Shown in pieces: positions 1 through 13,500 of a stretch of 64,000 bases of DNA. The notes below the pieces were generated by a model. The model searched no databases, had not been told where the DNA came from, and saw only the letters and a list, made by a program, of their open reading frames with translations. Each line of letters opens with the position of its first letter. The stretch's first letter is position 1. The DNA is taken from positions 5,767,775-5,831,774 of the forward strand of contig JALIRH010000008.1 in assembly GCA_023055505.1 (NCBI GenBank), written 5' to 3'. The DNA comes from Callipepla californica brunnescens (lineage: Eukaryota > Chordata > Aves > Galliformes > Odontophoridae). A program made the position numbers and the translations under genes.

Positions 1-894
1 TTCCTTTGTTAGTATTTCCTGCACATTGAGTGAATGCACACTTTCCCCACTTGAATTTTGTCAGTTCTGGATTTTTGGACACATTTAAATGTTTGCTCTG
101 CATTTTCCCTAGAAAATAATGGAATTCTGCATGCTGCCAAATGGCCCATTGCATTTCTTGTAGCAAACCACCACTGAGACTAATTGCATTGAAGACAAAG
201 AGGGCCATGGCATGCTTAAAACAGTATAAAAGTGTATACAGGCAATTGCGTTACATTATTGTTCCTGAAACAAAAAGATAAAATAGAATTTGAAGGAAAC
301 GTTGATCTCTCTTTTCAGTACCTAAGCAAATACTAATGTTCCTAATGTTACTGTCTCAAAAGGGAATGTCCAGTATTGGCTGATCCAGTGAGTAACTGGT
401 TGATTGCTTTTACACCGTACAAGAGGAGGTTGATGGCACAGGGCAGCCCCTGTGAGTCACCAGCGGGCAGAGCTGGGCTATCAGATGCCCACTGTGGTCC
501 TCCACCCCTACACGTCATGAGCTGACTCTGAGAAGTCATTTCTGTGCTTGTGTTCTGGGTGTCTGAGTGCAGGTGCCGGCAGCAGGGGTTGCAGGGGCTG
601 TGTAAGGAGAGGGCAGAGCCAGAATAGGTGGCTCCAGCCAGTTCTAGAAGGTTCCAGATGGTGCCAGAAGGGTCCACCACAGGGCACAGCTCAACTGATC
701 AGAGGCTGCTGGTAGTGCGGTTGGAAAAAGGGTTTAGCACAGGGAAGATGCCAGCTGTCTGTGAGGAGAAGGGCAAGAAGCAGCAGTTAGAGCAGGCAGC
801 ACCTTGCCCTGAAGCACAAGAATATTCCCTGAAGGAACTGTATGAAGGAGCAGTGGCAGAGATAAAGTAATGCTGCTGATGGCCCAGCTGAGTG
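1..894. other. Non-coding flank, no gene recognised
   Basis: This stretch is AT-rich to about 350 and moderately GC-rich from about 400 to 870. A minus-strand open frame (348-680) and a plus-strand one (628-870) have no recognisable domain, start context or splice structure. The 740-870 part lies immediately upstream of a CR1 endonuclease fragment and could be degraded upstream CR1 sequence, but I cannot match it with confidence. Confidence 0.5.
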
Positions 895-1165
895 TACTAC
901 AGCCTGGGAAATAAGCAGGAAGAGCTGGTAGCCACTATGCAAGTAGAAAACTGTGACCTAATTGTAGTTAAAGAAACATGGTGGGTTGATTTATGTGCCT
1001 GAAGGATGACTATCGAGAGGTACAACATTTTCAGAAGAGACAGGCAAAGGAGGGGTAGGGAGCTGACCTCAATGTTAAGAGGTGGATGGAGTGCAAAGAG
1101 CTGCCTCTGAGAACTGGGTTAGATCTTCTGGGTGAAAATCAGGGACCAGACCAAGCACCAGATGT
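895..1165 (+). mobile_element. CR1 LINE fragment, endonuclease region of ORF2 (degraded)
   Basis: Conceptual translation on the plus strand from about 908 gives NKQEELVATMQ, then a block ending in KETWW. This is the start of the CR1 ORF2 apurinic endonuclease-like domain, where the Glu of ETW is a conserved catalytic-region residue. A second matching block at about 1094-1150 contains ECKELPLR. The frame is broken by stops and small indels, and neither the reverse transcriptase nor the 3' end is present. It is therefore a dead 5'-proximal piece of a non-LTR retrotransposon. CR1 is the dominant interspersed repeat of birds, which supports an avian origin for the window. Confidence 0.75.
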
Positions 1166-4100
1166 CCTTCCTTGGTCTGACCCCTGACCCCCCCTACATG
1201 CCGCACGATGAAGGGGAGCCTTCTTGCTTCAAAATTCATTGTGAAATCAGGTGGAGCACACCATCTCCCAGAGTGAGAGGGAAACAGATGTCAAACACAA
1301 GCATGGAAGAGAGAAGGTGGTCGTGTATTTTACCCATCCCAACAAATGATATGAATGGACAGTTATTACTACCAAAACTACAAGCAATCTTGTTCATGTT
1401 GTTCTAATACCTTACTGCTTAACATTTCTAATCGCCCATCTTATTTTGTGACCAAGTGTTGTCATGGACGTGTTATGTTGTTATGGACGTTTTCTTACCT
1501 TTCTAGCATATTTTCTGAATAATTATTTTTCAATCTCTAGCTGTGAAAAAAAAATCTTATAAAAAGCAGGCTGCAGATGGAAGCTGTGTCTTTGCTAAAA
1601 GAACTTAGCACCAAGCTCGTTAGAGCAGCTTTGAGAATCCCAGCTGCTAACTATATTTGTAAAGAACTTTTAGAAACATTGAGGACTGAAGAAAAGTTGG
1701 AACCAGTAGTTATTACTCATCGTACAAGGGAATTTGTCTTGTAGCTCTAGAGACAAAACCTGGGGGACTGGCACTTTTCTGTACGTGGATGGCTACACTC
1801 ACACTTACTTCTATGACATAGTTTAAGGATTTTCTGAGCTAACAAGAAAAGGAAAAAAAAAAAAAACAAACACCAAAAAACGCAAGTATCTTTTTTTAAA
1901 TGTACAAGTTTAGATCATAAACATAAAAAGCTTCATTGGGAACCCTCAGAGCATGGAGTTTCTAATGATACTGCAGAAACATTATCCCTACCAACAAGAA
2001 CACACCTCCCAAAGTAGGTTAACAGCCCACTCAGAGCCCCAGAAGGATCTCATGAGTGGCACTCATTTAGCTTTTCACAATTTTTAAGAGCTTTCCTTGA
2101 GAGAAATAACCTGAATTGCTTTAGGTGTCTGGGGATGCACAAAAGTGTGATATCGTCCATCTTTCCTGTAAAAAGCCCATCTCGCTTCTGACTTGCATCT
2201 AGCCCTTGTGCCAGTGCCTGAGAATCAGGGGTTCAGATGGCAGTTACTTATCCCTGTGTGAGACGACTGACTTTGTGTATCCCTCCCTTTTTATTATGTC
2301 TTTGGAAGAATTTTGCTCCTGAACAATCCCTTTGCTTACGAGGTCTTGTAAGGGAAGCTGTAGCTGCTGCTTTCAAAAATCATAGAAGCAATTCATACTC
2401 TAACTCATACAATGTGTTTGCTGCCCTGTGCACCAGCACACACGGATCCAGCTGCTACATGCTCTGCATCTGCCCTTGAAGCTACTGCAGCTGCAGAACT
2501 CCATATTGAAATAAATCTCCGGGCACTTTGCAGCAGTCTACCTTTCAGAGACATCTATGCTTAAAATTTACACATGCCAAAACTGCTTGGGCTACAGCTG
2601 CAACGGAGTGAAGCTTCTAGGATCAGAAAATACACTGTCGCTTCTTCATCAACATTTAAGCACACAGTTGCCAGCAGTGCAGTCCTAACATAATTTCCCT
2701 TTCTAAACACCTTTTTCCCTCAGAAATGGTTCGGATCCTGCAACATTAATCAAAGAGCAACACAGAAAATGTAAATAAGATTATGATTCCCAGGGTAGAT
2801 GAGAGTCCACAACCTCAGTTTTGTGCTGCCTGGGGAAAATGAAAGTCCTGTTGGCATTCACATCAAATGGGATCAGCCAGGGTGTCACAAACAGGAGTGT
2901 TTTACTTTATAAATTAAACATCTTACAAATAATTACACTGACCAACAAACCATTTGATTCAATCATGATAAATTTAACTGTAAGCACCTTTGATTAATTA
3001 TATTAAAGACAGGAGTGGGCAGGAAATACACTAGATTCAGTGGGGAATTATCTGATAAGGGGTTGTATCAGATCAAATGGACTGAGCAGTAATCCAGGGT
3101 AGGTGCACAGTGCATTAACTCAACAAGTGAGTCCCTTATCAGCCACAACACCAACTGTGTAAAAGGCATTGTACAACAAGCTCCTCTCAGTGTGCCATGT
3201 TCTTTGTGCCAAGTTTGTTTTGTTAAAAGCGCCAAAGTGGCAATATTGGAATCCAAGCTCCTCTTTTATCAGAATAACAGCAAAGAGGAACAGCAGCTCC
3301 TGAGTACTGCTGTGCTTCAGTTCAGCTCTGGAGTGGCTGCTTCCAGAGCCAGGAGCAGATTTTCACTCAAAATAATAATTCCTAACTAATTAAATATGAT
3401 GGTCTCATTACTACCTTGTTACCTGCTAAGTTCCTACAACACCTTATTTCTGCTACAATGGTTACAGCTAACAGCAAACATGGACCAAGACTTTTAGATA
3501 CTTAGCACTAGAAACCATTTTATTCATACTGCAGAGACCAAGCAGCAATGTGAAACAGCATCAGCTACGTCTATGGGATGAATTCAGCTGTGTAATCTGT
3601 GCGGAAGAATTTAGGATCCCCCTATCAGTCTCACAGGATGTCTCAGAACATACTAACAATTCCATGAAAATAACTATGTGAATTATTATAATTATACAAT
3701 TAAAACAGATACTTCTTACGTGTATGCCTTGATTTAGCTGCCCCAAACTATTATTCCTCTCAAAGAGCTGATAACTCATTGATACTGCAGTGCTTATTCT
3801 TCGAGAATTCATTTGAGCAGTTTAAGACAGAAGGTTCACAAATGTCTTTAACCTCAGGTGAGGAGAGTGACTCTTAGCGAATCAAAATACATAGAACGTG
3901 AAAAAACTAGTGAGTGTCAGGCATAAAAGATGCAAGGAGAAACGCATTATTTAAAAGATGCCAATCTTAGAAGTTCTTCATTCCTATTCATATAAGTGGT
4001 AAGAACTTTAATAAGGGCTTCTTGAAAGAAATGAAGACTAAACAGGACACTGTACAGCTACAATTCATAAAGCCGTATTAACGGAGAAATCTGTCAGAGC

Positions 4101-4336
4101 CTCGGCTTAATATATTTAAATTCAGCAACAAAAGCTTCGGGGGCTCTTAACTCATAGTGAAAATATGATGTCTGTGGGCTACAGAATACACGTGCTTCAG
4201 ATGCATGAATTCAAAGAACAAAGCTGTATCTGCATCTTCTCATTTGAATCTTTTGAGAATGGATCAAAACAGATCAATTTTAGCTCACAAATGAATTTTG
4301 TAAGATCCAGCCTACATTTGCTAGCTTCACAGAAGG
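1166..4336. other. AT-rich non-coding DNA, nothing recognised
   Basis: Open frames here are short (under 95 codons), overlap on both strands and show no domain. A 15-base A tract lies near 1855-1866. I see no RNA gene or clear repeat. Confidence 0.5.
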
Positions 4337-4545
4337 ATTAACAGAATCATAGAATAGATTAGACTAGATGGGATGTTAAAGAACACCCAGCTAAAACCCC
4401 CTGCCCTGGGCAGGGACATGTTCCACCAGACAGGTTGCCTAAAGCTCCAACCAGCCTGGCTCTGAGTATTTCTGGGGACAGAGCTTCTCTGGGCAGCCTG
4501 TGTCGGTGCCTCACCACCCTTATTGTAAAGAACTTCGGCACTGTA
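4337..4545 (-). mobile_element. CR1 LINE 3' end, minus orientation (degraded)
   Basis: Read on the plus strand, this is the reverse complement of the avian CR1 3' end. It begins with the octamer-like tail AGAATCATAGAAT. It then has the block with CCCTGCCCTGGGCAGGGACA, the segment around CCAGCCTGGC, and the segment CTCTGGGCAGCCTGTG followed by GTGCCTCACCACCCT. Substitutions and small gaps relative to the usual CR1 pattern point to an old, inactive insertion. Two overlapping short open frames inside it are shadows of the repeat. Confidence 0.9.
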
Positions 4546-7500
4546 CCTAATCTAAATCAACTCTTTAGTTTAAAAAGAAAAAGAAAAGTAGACTACAAAA
4601 CAATCCAAAACCTAAGTATTTGTTTCTTATAAACTTCCTCCAAAAACAGTCACTTTGTGATCAGCATTTCAGTTACGGCAATGAATGTTAAGCACTTTAT
4701 TTCACTTGCACTTCACTGGGCTACAGCAGAACCATGGAGTCAGTGGAGCAGCACAGGGGTAACCAAGGGAAACATTCACTCATTAGCAGTTAAGGTCACG
4801 GTCACAAGTGATTTTAAGTCCTCCAGCATATCATGAACCATAATCAGATGGAGCTGCTCATCTTCTCCATTTTAATTTCCAAGAATAAACGAAGCAGTAC
4901 ACACTCACAGTTTCCAGAGTATCTCCTTGAACATATGCATCTTTCCCAGAATACTTCTAAGTGTATTGCTGTCAGATTCATCTGCCCATTTGTCAGCTTA
5001 TCTTGCATGCGTATCCTCCCCTCGGCCAAGCTCCCACTTATACAGAGAATGACCTGTGAACTAACTGATTTTTCACAGGCGATCTAAAGATTTCTTCCTG
5101 TTACTGTGCCTCAGGGAAAAAATATCAGCCAAAAAAAATTAATCTCTGAGGATTTGAGAGAAAAATTTGTCATCTAGATATAAAAATGACATAAAGATCA
5201 TCAGTGTGTAGACAAACAGAAAATATTACCCTTACTAGGTTGTATTTTCTTGTTCTGCATAATGTGATCTCCCTAGCTGTGAGCATTTGAGGGGATTCTA
5301 TAAGTCAGATTCTCATACGTAATTAGGTTGTTTTTTCTACTCCACTGATGGAGAATCAATGAAGAAACTTGAAGAATATTTACTGCAATTTTAAAACGTC
5401 AGAGTAAAGAAGCTTTTCTGTAGACATGAATAAAGCTCTCTACTTTTTATGTAACTGTGATAATTTAAGTGATCGCATTTGCAGGTGTCACAGCACATTA
5501 ATGACTGTGGTATCCAACAAATGCAATTATAAGGGAAAACAAGAACCTAATCCGGGAAAATACTGCTCACAGAAATCACAGCACTTTGATCTGCAGTGCA
5601 AAACTCCCCAGATATCAGGTACTCCACAGGACACAGATAAAGAATTGAAAGGCTTATGTTTTACCAGTAGCGCCTCATGTAAACATAAAACATTCATCCT
5701 TTTCTTGTCCTTTCTGTTCACCTTTCATATAGTAGAACTAAACAACAAATGCTTATTTTTGTAACTCTACCATCTTTTCTCATTTTCCTGGTTCTCTCCT
5801 TGTAAGCGCAAAGCGATTATGCTGAACTTAGCACAATCTCCTGACAAAGAGAGGGAATTATGTGCTCTTTCTTGGCTTCATTTGTGGATAAGACACTCTA
5901 GAACAATTCCCCAGATGCTTCAGATAAGAATAATAGGCTGAGAAGTGAGAGAGAGAAGCAAAATGAAGAACAAAAGCTTGAGTTTTGTACTTCCATTAGC
6001 ATTAACATACTCCCAGTTCAGCTGTGGATTTCACAGGGAAAACCCTCTGATCCATGCAGTTTAGGATTTGACATTTTTTAAGTACACATACTTTCCTTTA
6101 TCTGATGTATTTTTTCTTTTCTAATTGCTTGGACTCGTTTCTGAAACATGTGAATGATGTTGTTTACATTCAACGTTGAACAGTACTTTCCTGCATTAAC
6201 TTGTCAGATAAATTTTGGCTCCATTTCAAAACTAGTACTTTGGGAATACTTCAGTATAATTGGCTCAGCCAACTTCAAAGACAAAAATGGAGGAAATGCA
6301 TTGCTTATGTTGAAAAAGTTATTAAATTATTTCAATTTTATATTGTAATATACTGAAACTTTGGAAGGATTCAAACTCACAACAAAAGTAACACCTTCAC
6401 GTAAGGTAAATGTTTCTTATTTTTCCTTCAAAAAATGACTTCCATTTGACTAGAATAAATTTTAATTAAAAAAGAAGTCTGAACTCAAACATACCCAGAA
6501 GATCCAGTAAATAAACTCTTGGCCATCTCAGCAAGAATGGGCTGTGCCCATAAATGAACCTGCAACTGAAATCAAGGGGAACTGTTCTGTAGCGCTAAGG
6601 AGCAGGCATGTTCAGTTCTGTGTTCTTTTTATTGACATTAAAAATGCATACTTTTGATCTTAAGGTTTTCAGACATCAACTTCCCATTTACACAACTGGT
6701 GAAATAATACAGTCTTTCTTGGGAAAGAAAACTCTTCAGAGTTTGTGTTAAGTGCAGATTCCAAGATGCCACAAAAGAACTGATCTGACTTTAACATCCT
6801 ATGGTGAAGGAACATGAGAATGATATACTGAAGATACATTCCATAGGGAAAAAAAATAAAAGATTCCATATACTCTCAACAGCAATCTTGTGCCTCTAGC
6901 TCCGTTTTACTGTGGGAACTACTTCTAGTCAAAACAGGGCTAGAAGGAAAACCTAGACAGTCTAGGTTAGATGACAGAAAATGATGTTAGCCTTTGGCAG
7001 CCATGTTGCGTAAAATATTTTACATGTAGCCTAAGTAATACGCTTTTGATTCTAGAAAAATCAAACACTGATCTTTCACAGAAATTATGGCTGGCTATCA
7101 TAGATCTGATTCCAAAAGAGCTTTAATATCCATTTCATTTTTAACTTGAAAAGATGGAAAGTATAATAAATGCACAGTTGCAAAATCTATGTGAGCTTGA
7201 AGAGATTTAGCCCTAGATTCATAAAACAATTTGGGACACAAGCAAAAAATCCTGTTTTTTTGTTTGTTTTTTTTTAAATTCCAGTCAGTCAGCTTTGTTT
7301 AATGTAGAAAATACATTGGAACTAACTGAAAATCCCAGTGGGCCTCTTCCTAGGAAACTCATGCCTGCCTTTGTTCACTAACTTCTTTCTGGAATCAATA
7401 TGCCATCCCAGAAATTGGCAATCTTTCCTGCACTAAGTAATAAGCGGCTGATAGAGGAGAACACCATGGCACCAGATATTCTCAAGAGGAAAGACTGAAG

Positions 7501-10500
7501 ATCTCTGGGCTCGTAAAGAAGGGAGAACATTAGGGGCTGTAAATGTTAAATGAATGACAGGTATTTTAGTTATACTGAAAAAGGTACTTAGAAAAGATGT
7601 GTTGTTATCATAACGTGGCATTCCCTCTTGTCTGGTTTATCTGGCCTCTTGTCTACACATTTGTGACTTGGAGACAAAATAGTTGAGGAGGAGCTTGAAC
7701 AGAATGAGAATCTCTGCCTAGTGATGGTAGAGACATTAATCCTAACCGAACTGAAGGTAAGATGGGGATGCTTGCTTCAAAGATCATCTGTTCTTTACCC
7801 AAACATAGCTCTGAAAGTTAACACAAAGCAAAAGCCATGCAACTGCACCAACTACGATTCAGCTCTGATCCATCTCATAACTGAGACATTCCTCTTCATG
7901 TGCATACAACTTTTTGTTCTTTGGAAACTGAGTCTCTTTCCAAATATGTGTGAAAACTTGTCCGCCCAAGGCTCACAAATTCATTGGCCAGCTTCCCTGA
8001 AATTGAACAACTTCATAGAAGACTTATAAATATTCCATGCTAGACACCACCCACACAAAATAAAACTCAGGGCTTCTTTAATATGACAGGCAATCAGCTA
8101 CAATGCACAAATCCAGAAGAGAATAGGCTCCCTCATTCATACCTCAGTACAATCATCAAAGTCCTGTGCAGCACTGACAACAGCTTTTATTCTTGGTGGC
8201 CACAGCTACTGAAACCTGAGCTGAGACCATCACAAAAATGGACTATTACTTTCACATGAAGTCTAGTCCACCCTCAGAGTCAATGATACTGCACGTGTCC
8301 ATAGCATCTAGGACTGCACTAGCAACCCATTGTTTTAATTATATGGGAAGCTACCCAGTGCCTTCAAGGGTTTTAAGATCGAGTAATAACTAATTATGAA
8401 ATAATTCTGTTTAAAAGAGGTTTCCATTCTGGTAAGAAATTAAAAGTATGAATTCCCAGTGGAGGAAATCTGCATAATTTCAATACATTCCACAGAACTA
8501 CACCTTTTTAGCTTAAATAAAAAGCTAGATTCAAAATGCAGCCTGGCAAACACTTCAATCACACTCAATTTATACAAGGTGCAAAATTCTTGCTGTTCTG
8601 TAGCATTAGCAGAAGCTTTACCCTCTTAATTATTTAAGGTAGTCAATGACCTGGTTAAATAATGAGAGAGACAGTCACACGGCTTTAGAATATACTTGAA
8701 GCAAGTTAAATTGTCAATTTTTCTGCAATGACACCGTTCAGTAATCTATTCAACACTGCCATCTGCATTTCCCATATAGGAAATGCATTTTTTTCATAAT
8801 CAAACATGAACAGTTAGAGATCTATGTTAAGCCTAATATTTGCCTTAAATTTACATCAGGGAGTACTAGCACACAATATTTTACCAACAGCATTAACTTT
8901 CAGGTTGGACATTCTCACCTTCTCCTTCACAGTACTGCAGTTTCTGCACATTCAGTCTCTTCGTAAGGATCTTCATTAGAAGCAGTGACAATGTTTTGAC
9001 ACTGTCTTTTAGGGGGTAATCTGTCCTCCTCTTACCAATACAGTAAGCCCTTAAACCCAAGTCTCAACAAAATTGGCTCAGTAGAAGTTGAACACTAAAT
9101 CATTATTTGCATTTCTGTATTTCTTTGTCAAAAGCAGAGAGGCAAATGGTTTATCCCACTCTGATTATACAGCTTTTATCTGTCTTTCCTAAGCACGTTT
9201 TGGGCCAATGGCAAAGTGAGAGCAACTCTAAGTTTCAGTAATTACTTTGGCTGGAAACTTGCTGTAAGGAATGTTTAAATTTGTACATAAACTGGAACAA
9301 GGGGAAGGGCAGAGAAATGGGATTATTTCTAGAACACTGTCTGCATCAGACCTTAGAAACTGTCATGAGAAATGGAAGATCTGCATGTAAATCACCACTT
9401 CAAAAGAACAGGCATCTGTCTTCCAGATGAGAGATGAGTTACTGTGGATGAGGTGGAAATTGTACCACCAATACGAAAAGCCTCTGGATACAGACATAAC
9501 TCTTATTGAACTCTGCCAGGTCTCAGGAGGTATGGACTATGGCAGTGTCATCAATTAATTACCCACATATTCAGTGGAATAATATTTATAGGTCCTTCTC
9601 TGTGAGAGCTGCCTCCATAGTCAGTCTAGAGCTGAGTAGAGTTTTTTGTGAACGCTAGTGATATCTAAATACTGGCAGCTAAAAGAGGATTTACTGCCTA
9701 TATGTTCCTGCAAATCAACCCTAAACAGATTATTCCCCTCCCATACTTTCAAGAAAAAAATTTAATTAATTATTAATAACATTCTGAAACTTCCTGGCAA
9801 ACTTGCTGGATATAAAATGCAGCTAATCATGTCAATCCATTTTCTTCTGCTGTTGACATGAAATATCATACACCTCCAGGCTTTTTTTGATATTTGGATA
9901 GTTTCAGGGAACTGAAGTAACCTCCAGACAGTTGAGTGAAATTGCTGAGGGAAGGGTGTAAGAGTACAAGTGTCATTTTACAGGCAATTCATCATTACTC
10001 TTTGCTCTCTGGAAATTTAGCCTTTCTAAAGTCTACCCTTGAATTTTATCTTTTATTCCTTCAGAGAGAAATGAGTCAGAAAGTTTAATAGTTTGGCAGC
10101 AAATCTTTGAAAGACACTGACCTTAGAAACAAAACCCAAGGCACTATCAGAGAAAAAAAAAATGAATAGACAGTGTTCTGAACATTGCAAAACCACTCTT
10201 AAAATCTGCTAGGAAATGATTTAGAGTTATTCCATTTCAAATACAGCCACTCTGTAGTAATAATCTTCAGTTTAAATCTCAGGAGATCAGTTCTCCTGAA
10301 GTTGCACTGGTATGTCTGCAATACTGCCACACAACCAGAAGGCTTTATATGCACACACACATACAAAAAGAAAAAAAAAAAAAAAAAAGAGATATTTAGC
10401 TATAATTTTACTCCTCCCATAGTACCACTTAACTGTCTTCTTGCAAGATGCTAGAAAAAAAGCAGCAGGATCCTGCCAAAAATGCATCAAGACAATAGCT

Positions 10501-13500
10501 ACTTGAAAGTAAGTAAATTATATATTTCATCAAACATTATAAAAAAGATCTTATGGGAAAAAAAAACTATCTCCAAATGTTCTCACAGAGATTTAATCAT
10601 TGGTACAGATGTTAAATAAATTATTTCCCTGATGTGACATTGCATTAGAATCCCAAGCACACCTGTGCCCTTTTTCTGGGAAGAAACTGAAGCACAATAC
10701 ACATCATATGGATCGTGCTGTCTTAAGATCAAGAGAAGTGTCCAGTCAGTCTGTGTATTTATACATAGCAAGATCTTGACCAGTTTGTCAGGTACAGTGT
10801 GTGTGGTCATTAGCAACATTTCTAAATTATGAAAATTAGTAGACAGGAAGCAGAGATAATATCAACTTACATCCAGCTTGCAATCTTAAACCATCTTAAA
10901 CACACTTCTTTTCCCTTAAATTCAATTATTCCGAACTTTCAGAAGAGTATTGCTATAGAAGTGCAGTTAAAAAGGCTAAGTGTATAAAGAGCATCACCTC
11001 CTGCTCCAGTTTTGTTCATAGTTTGGTATGGGATACTTTGATTTTGAAAGGTTTATGAAATAAACCTTTGCAACACACTGATAAAACATTTAAGATGTCT
11101 GATCATGGCCTGTGTTTCACCTACCTTCTAAGATAATGTTTTTTCCTGATGTGGGTATTCAGGCTTAGCACTTCTGTAGTAGTGAGCAGGAATTACTTTC
11201 CTAAGGAATGTTATCTAGGGAGGCTCAATAGGTTAAAAACTTACTGTTGCTACATGTATAATCTATAGCATCAATGCAGCAGAGCACATAAGGGAGACAG
11301 AGTAACAGAGCTTTGAGACTCTCCCACGACAGACCTGGCAAACCTCAGCACTCACTCTTTGCCCACCGGGAGAGCAGCAACGCACAGGCAAGGTGGGAGG
11401 CAGTATTGCCACCTTCAGCCAGCAGCTGCTGAGGCACGCTGTAACAAGCTATGAATCTGAAAGTACGTGCACAGACAGGACAGGAAAAGTGCAACAGGGA
11501 AATGTCCATGGAGCTGTGCTCCATGCGGAGGAGTTGGACTCACTGAGGTTATACTGGAAGAATAAAGGAAGTCCATTTCTTGTACATTTAAAATCTTTCT
11601 TTAAATGTTATCAACTATTTGGAATTTATTTTAATAGTAGAAGTCAAATGAAGCATGGTATTTTCTAATGAACATTTAAGTCAGCTAACAGAGTCCCAGT
11701 AAAGCCTTCCTGAAACTTGCATGTAACACGTTTGGACTGAAGTCTTTACAGTCAGCAGAGAAGAGAGAGTTCGAGTATCTCCCCAGTTCACAAGACACAT
11801 GATTAGAACTAGGGTAATAAATACTCCTGAGTTGTTTCTGTACTTCAGAAACAGAAATACTACATAAAACAGTTTTTGCTGTTTGATCGTTAGAAATATT
11901 TCTGATTTGGAAACAGGCCTCACTCTTTATAAAATTATGTCACCAGTATTTACACAATAGAAATAAAATAGAACATTTATGGAATGAGAATAAGGAGCAT
12001 TGGCAGCAGCTGCCGGGGAACCTGGCATTTCTAGTCACTAACTAAAAACAAAAAAATAGTAATAAAATAAAATGAAAACACCATAAAAAGATGTGATTAT
12101 TCATCCATAAGCCTTAAGTACATCCTTTGCAAGCAGCCACAAAGAGAAACCTGGCTATACTTTTCTATGGAGCTGTAGCATAACAGTCAAAGTGATACTA
12201 GGCAACTTGTAACCAGCAGAAGTATGAAGTAAACCCACCCTGGTGCCTCTAAAAAGGACTTATGCTGAAGTTCCTAAGGTGATTACCAATTAATGATTGA
12301 TATAACAACTTTAGGGATGCCACATTTCAGATTCATCTATTACACAGCTAAGAAACTGAAAAACATGGCTGCCGATCTATCTGGTTTTAATGATGTTTAT
12401 TAACGCTACTACTAGATGTACTATTGTACACCCAATTAAAGTTACTGCATGTTAATTAACAAACAACTGTCTTCTCAGAAATAGAAATCAGTAGCCTCCT
12501 TTCATCTTTGCACATTCAAGTAAGATATTTATGTTGACAGAAATTTCTGTGTTGGGAAATGCTAACATACATGGCAAAACATTTTATCTCCCTTAAAAAG
12601 CCAAAATTGGGTACAGCAATTTAAATCAGACGTTACTATCTATAGAATTCAGAAGTCTAGAAACATGTCTCTTACAAATTCGATCTCAAATACAATATAG
12701 AAAATGCATCAGAATAACTAGATGGTACATGTTTATAAGGGGAGCATTTTCCTGCAGTGTTGCAAAGTATGTTCCTCCAAGGTGAAGAAGAAATCCTTGC
12801 TGTTCTTTGTCTTTGAACCACTACCTCCTCTTCCCAGCCTGGGAACTGTCCATTTTTTACAGTTTGCCCTTGAAGACAGGTTCAAGTAATAAAGCTAAAT
12901 GGGATCCCATTTTATAAAAAGGCAAATAGCTGGCATAGAATTAATCTTGCAAAAGGGAGGCAGGTGATAACTCAGATAAGAACTAAGCCTCCTTCTCTTA
13001 TTTAGGACTCTCAAACCTCAGCCAGAGAAATAGAAATCTAAGAACCAGTACCTCGCTGAACTGTGATGGACTATATCCAAGAAAAGATTAAGCTGCAAGA
13101 TAGACAAACGTTGATGGATTTATTCTATTAGGCTGTAGAAAAGAGGGACATTAATGTTAAGAAATTCTAGTTGAAATCAGTGAGCCAATTTTATTTTGGC
13201 TGTAACTAAGTTAGATCCCAATAGAGCTACAACCAGAATAAATTTGTCCCCTGGGATTGATGTTTTGATTGTGTGACTTAAATATTTGATTATGCACCTG
13301 CTGTGTTAATTTTGTATTACACTACCTTTTCGGTCTAAAGTAAGGCAACTAATTTCCATTCTTGTGGTCACAGCTATTATCTCCAAAGCATTCATTCAGA
13401 TGTTACATTTCACTTGCAATTTGATTCTAGCTTCAACTGTATTGCTTTCTAATTACATTCCTAGTGGACATTTCACCCTGGTATCTGCATGAGCTGAGTT

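Noticed and set aside
348..870. Overlapping frames on both strands as a small gene
   Set aside because: No domain, weak start contexts and position next to a dead CR1 fragment.
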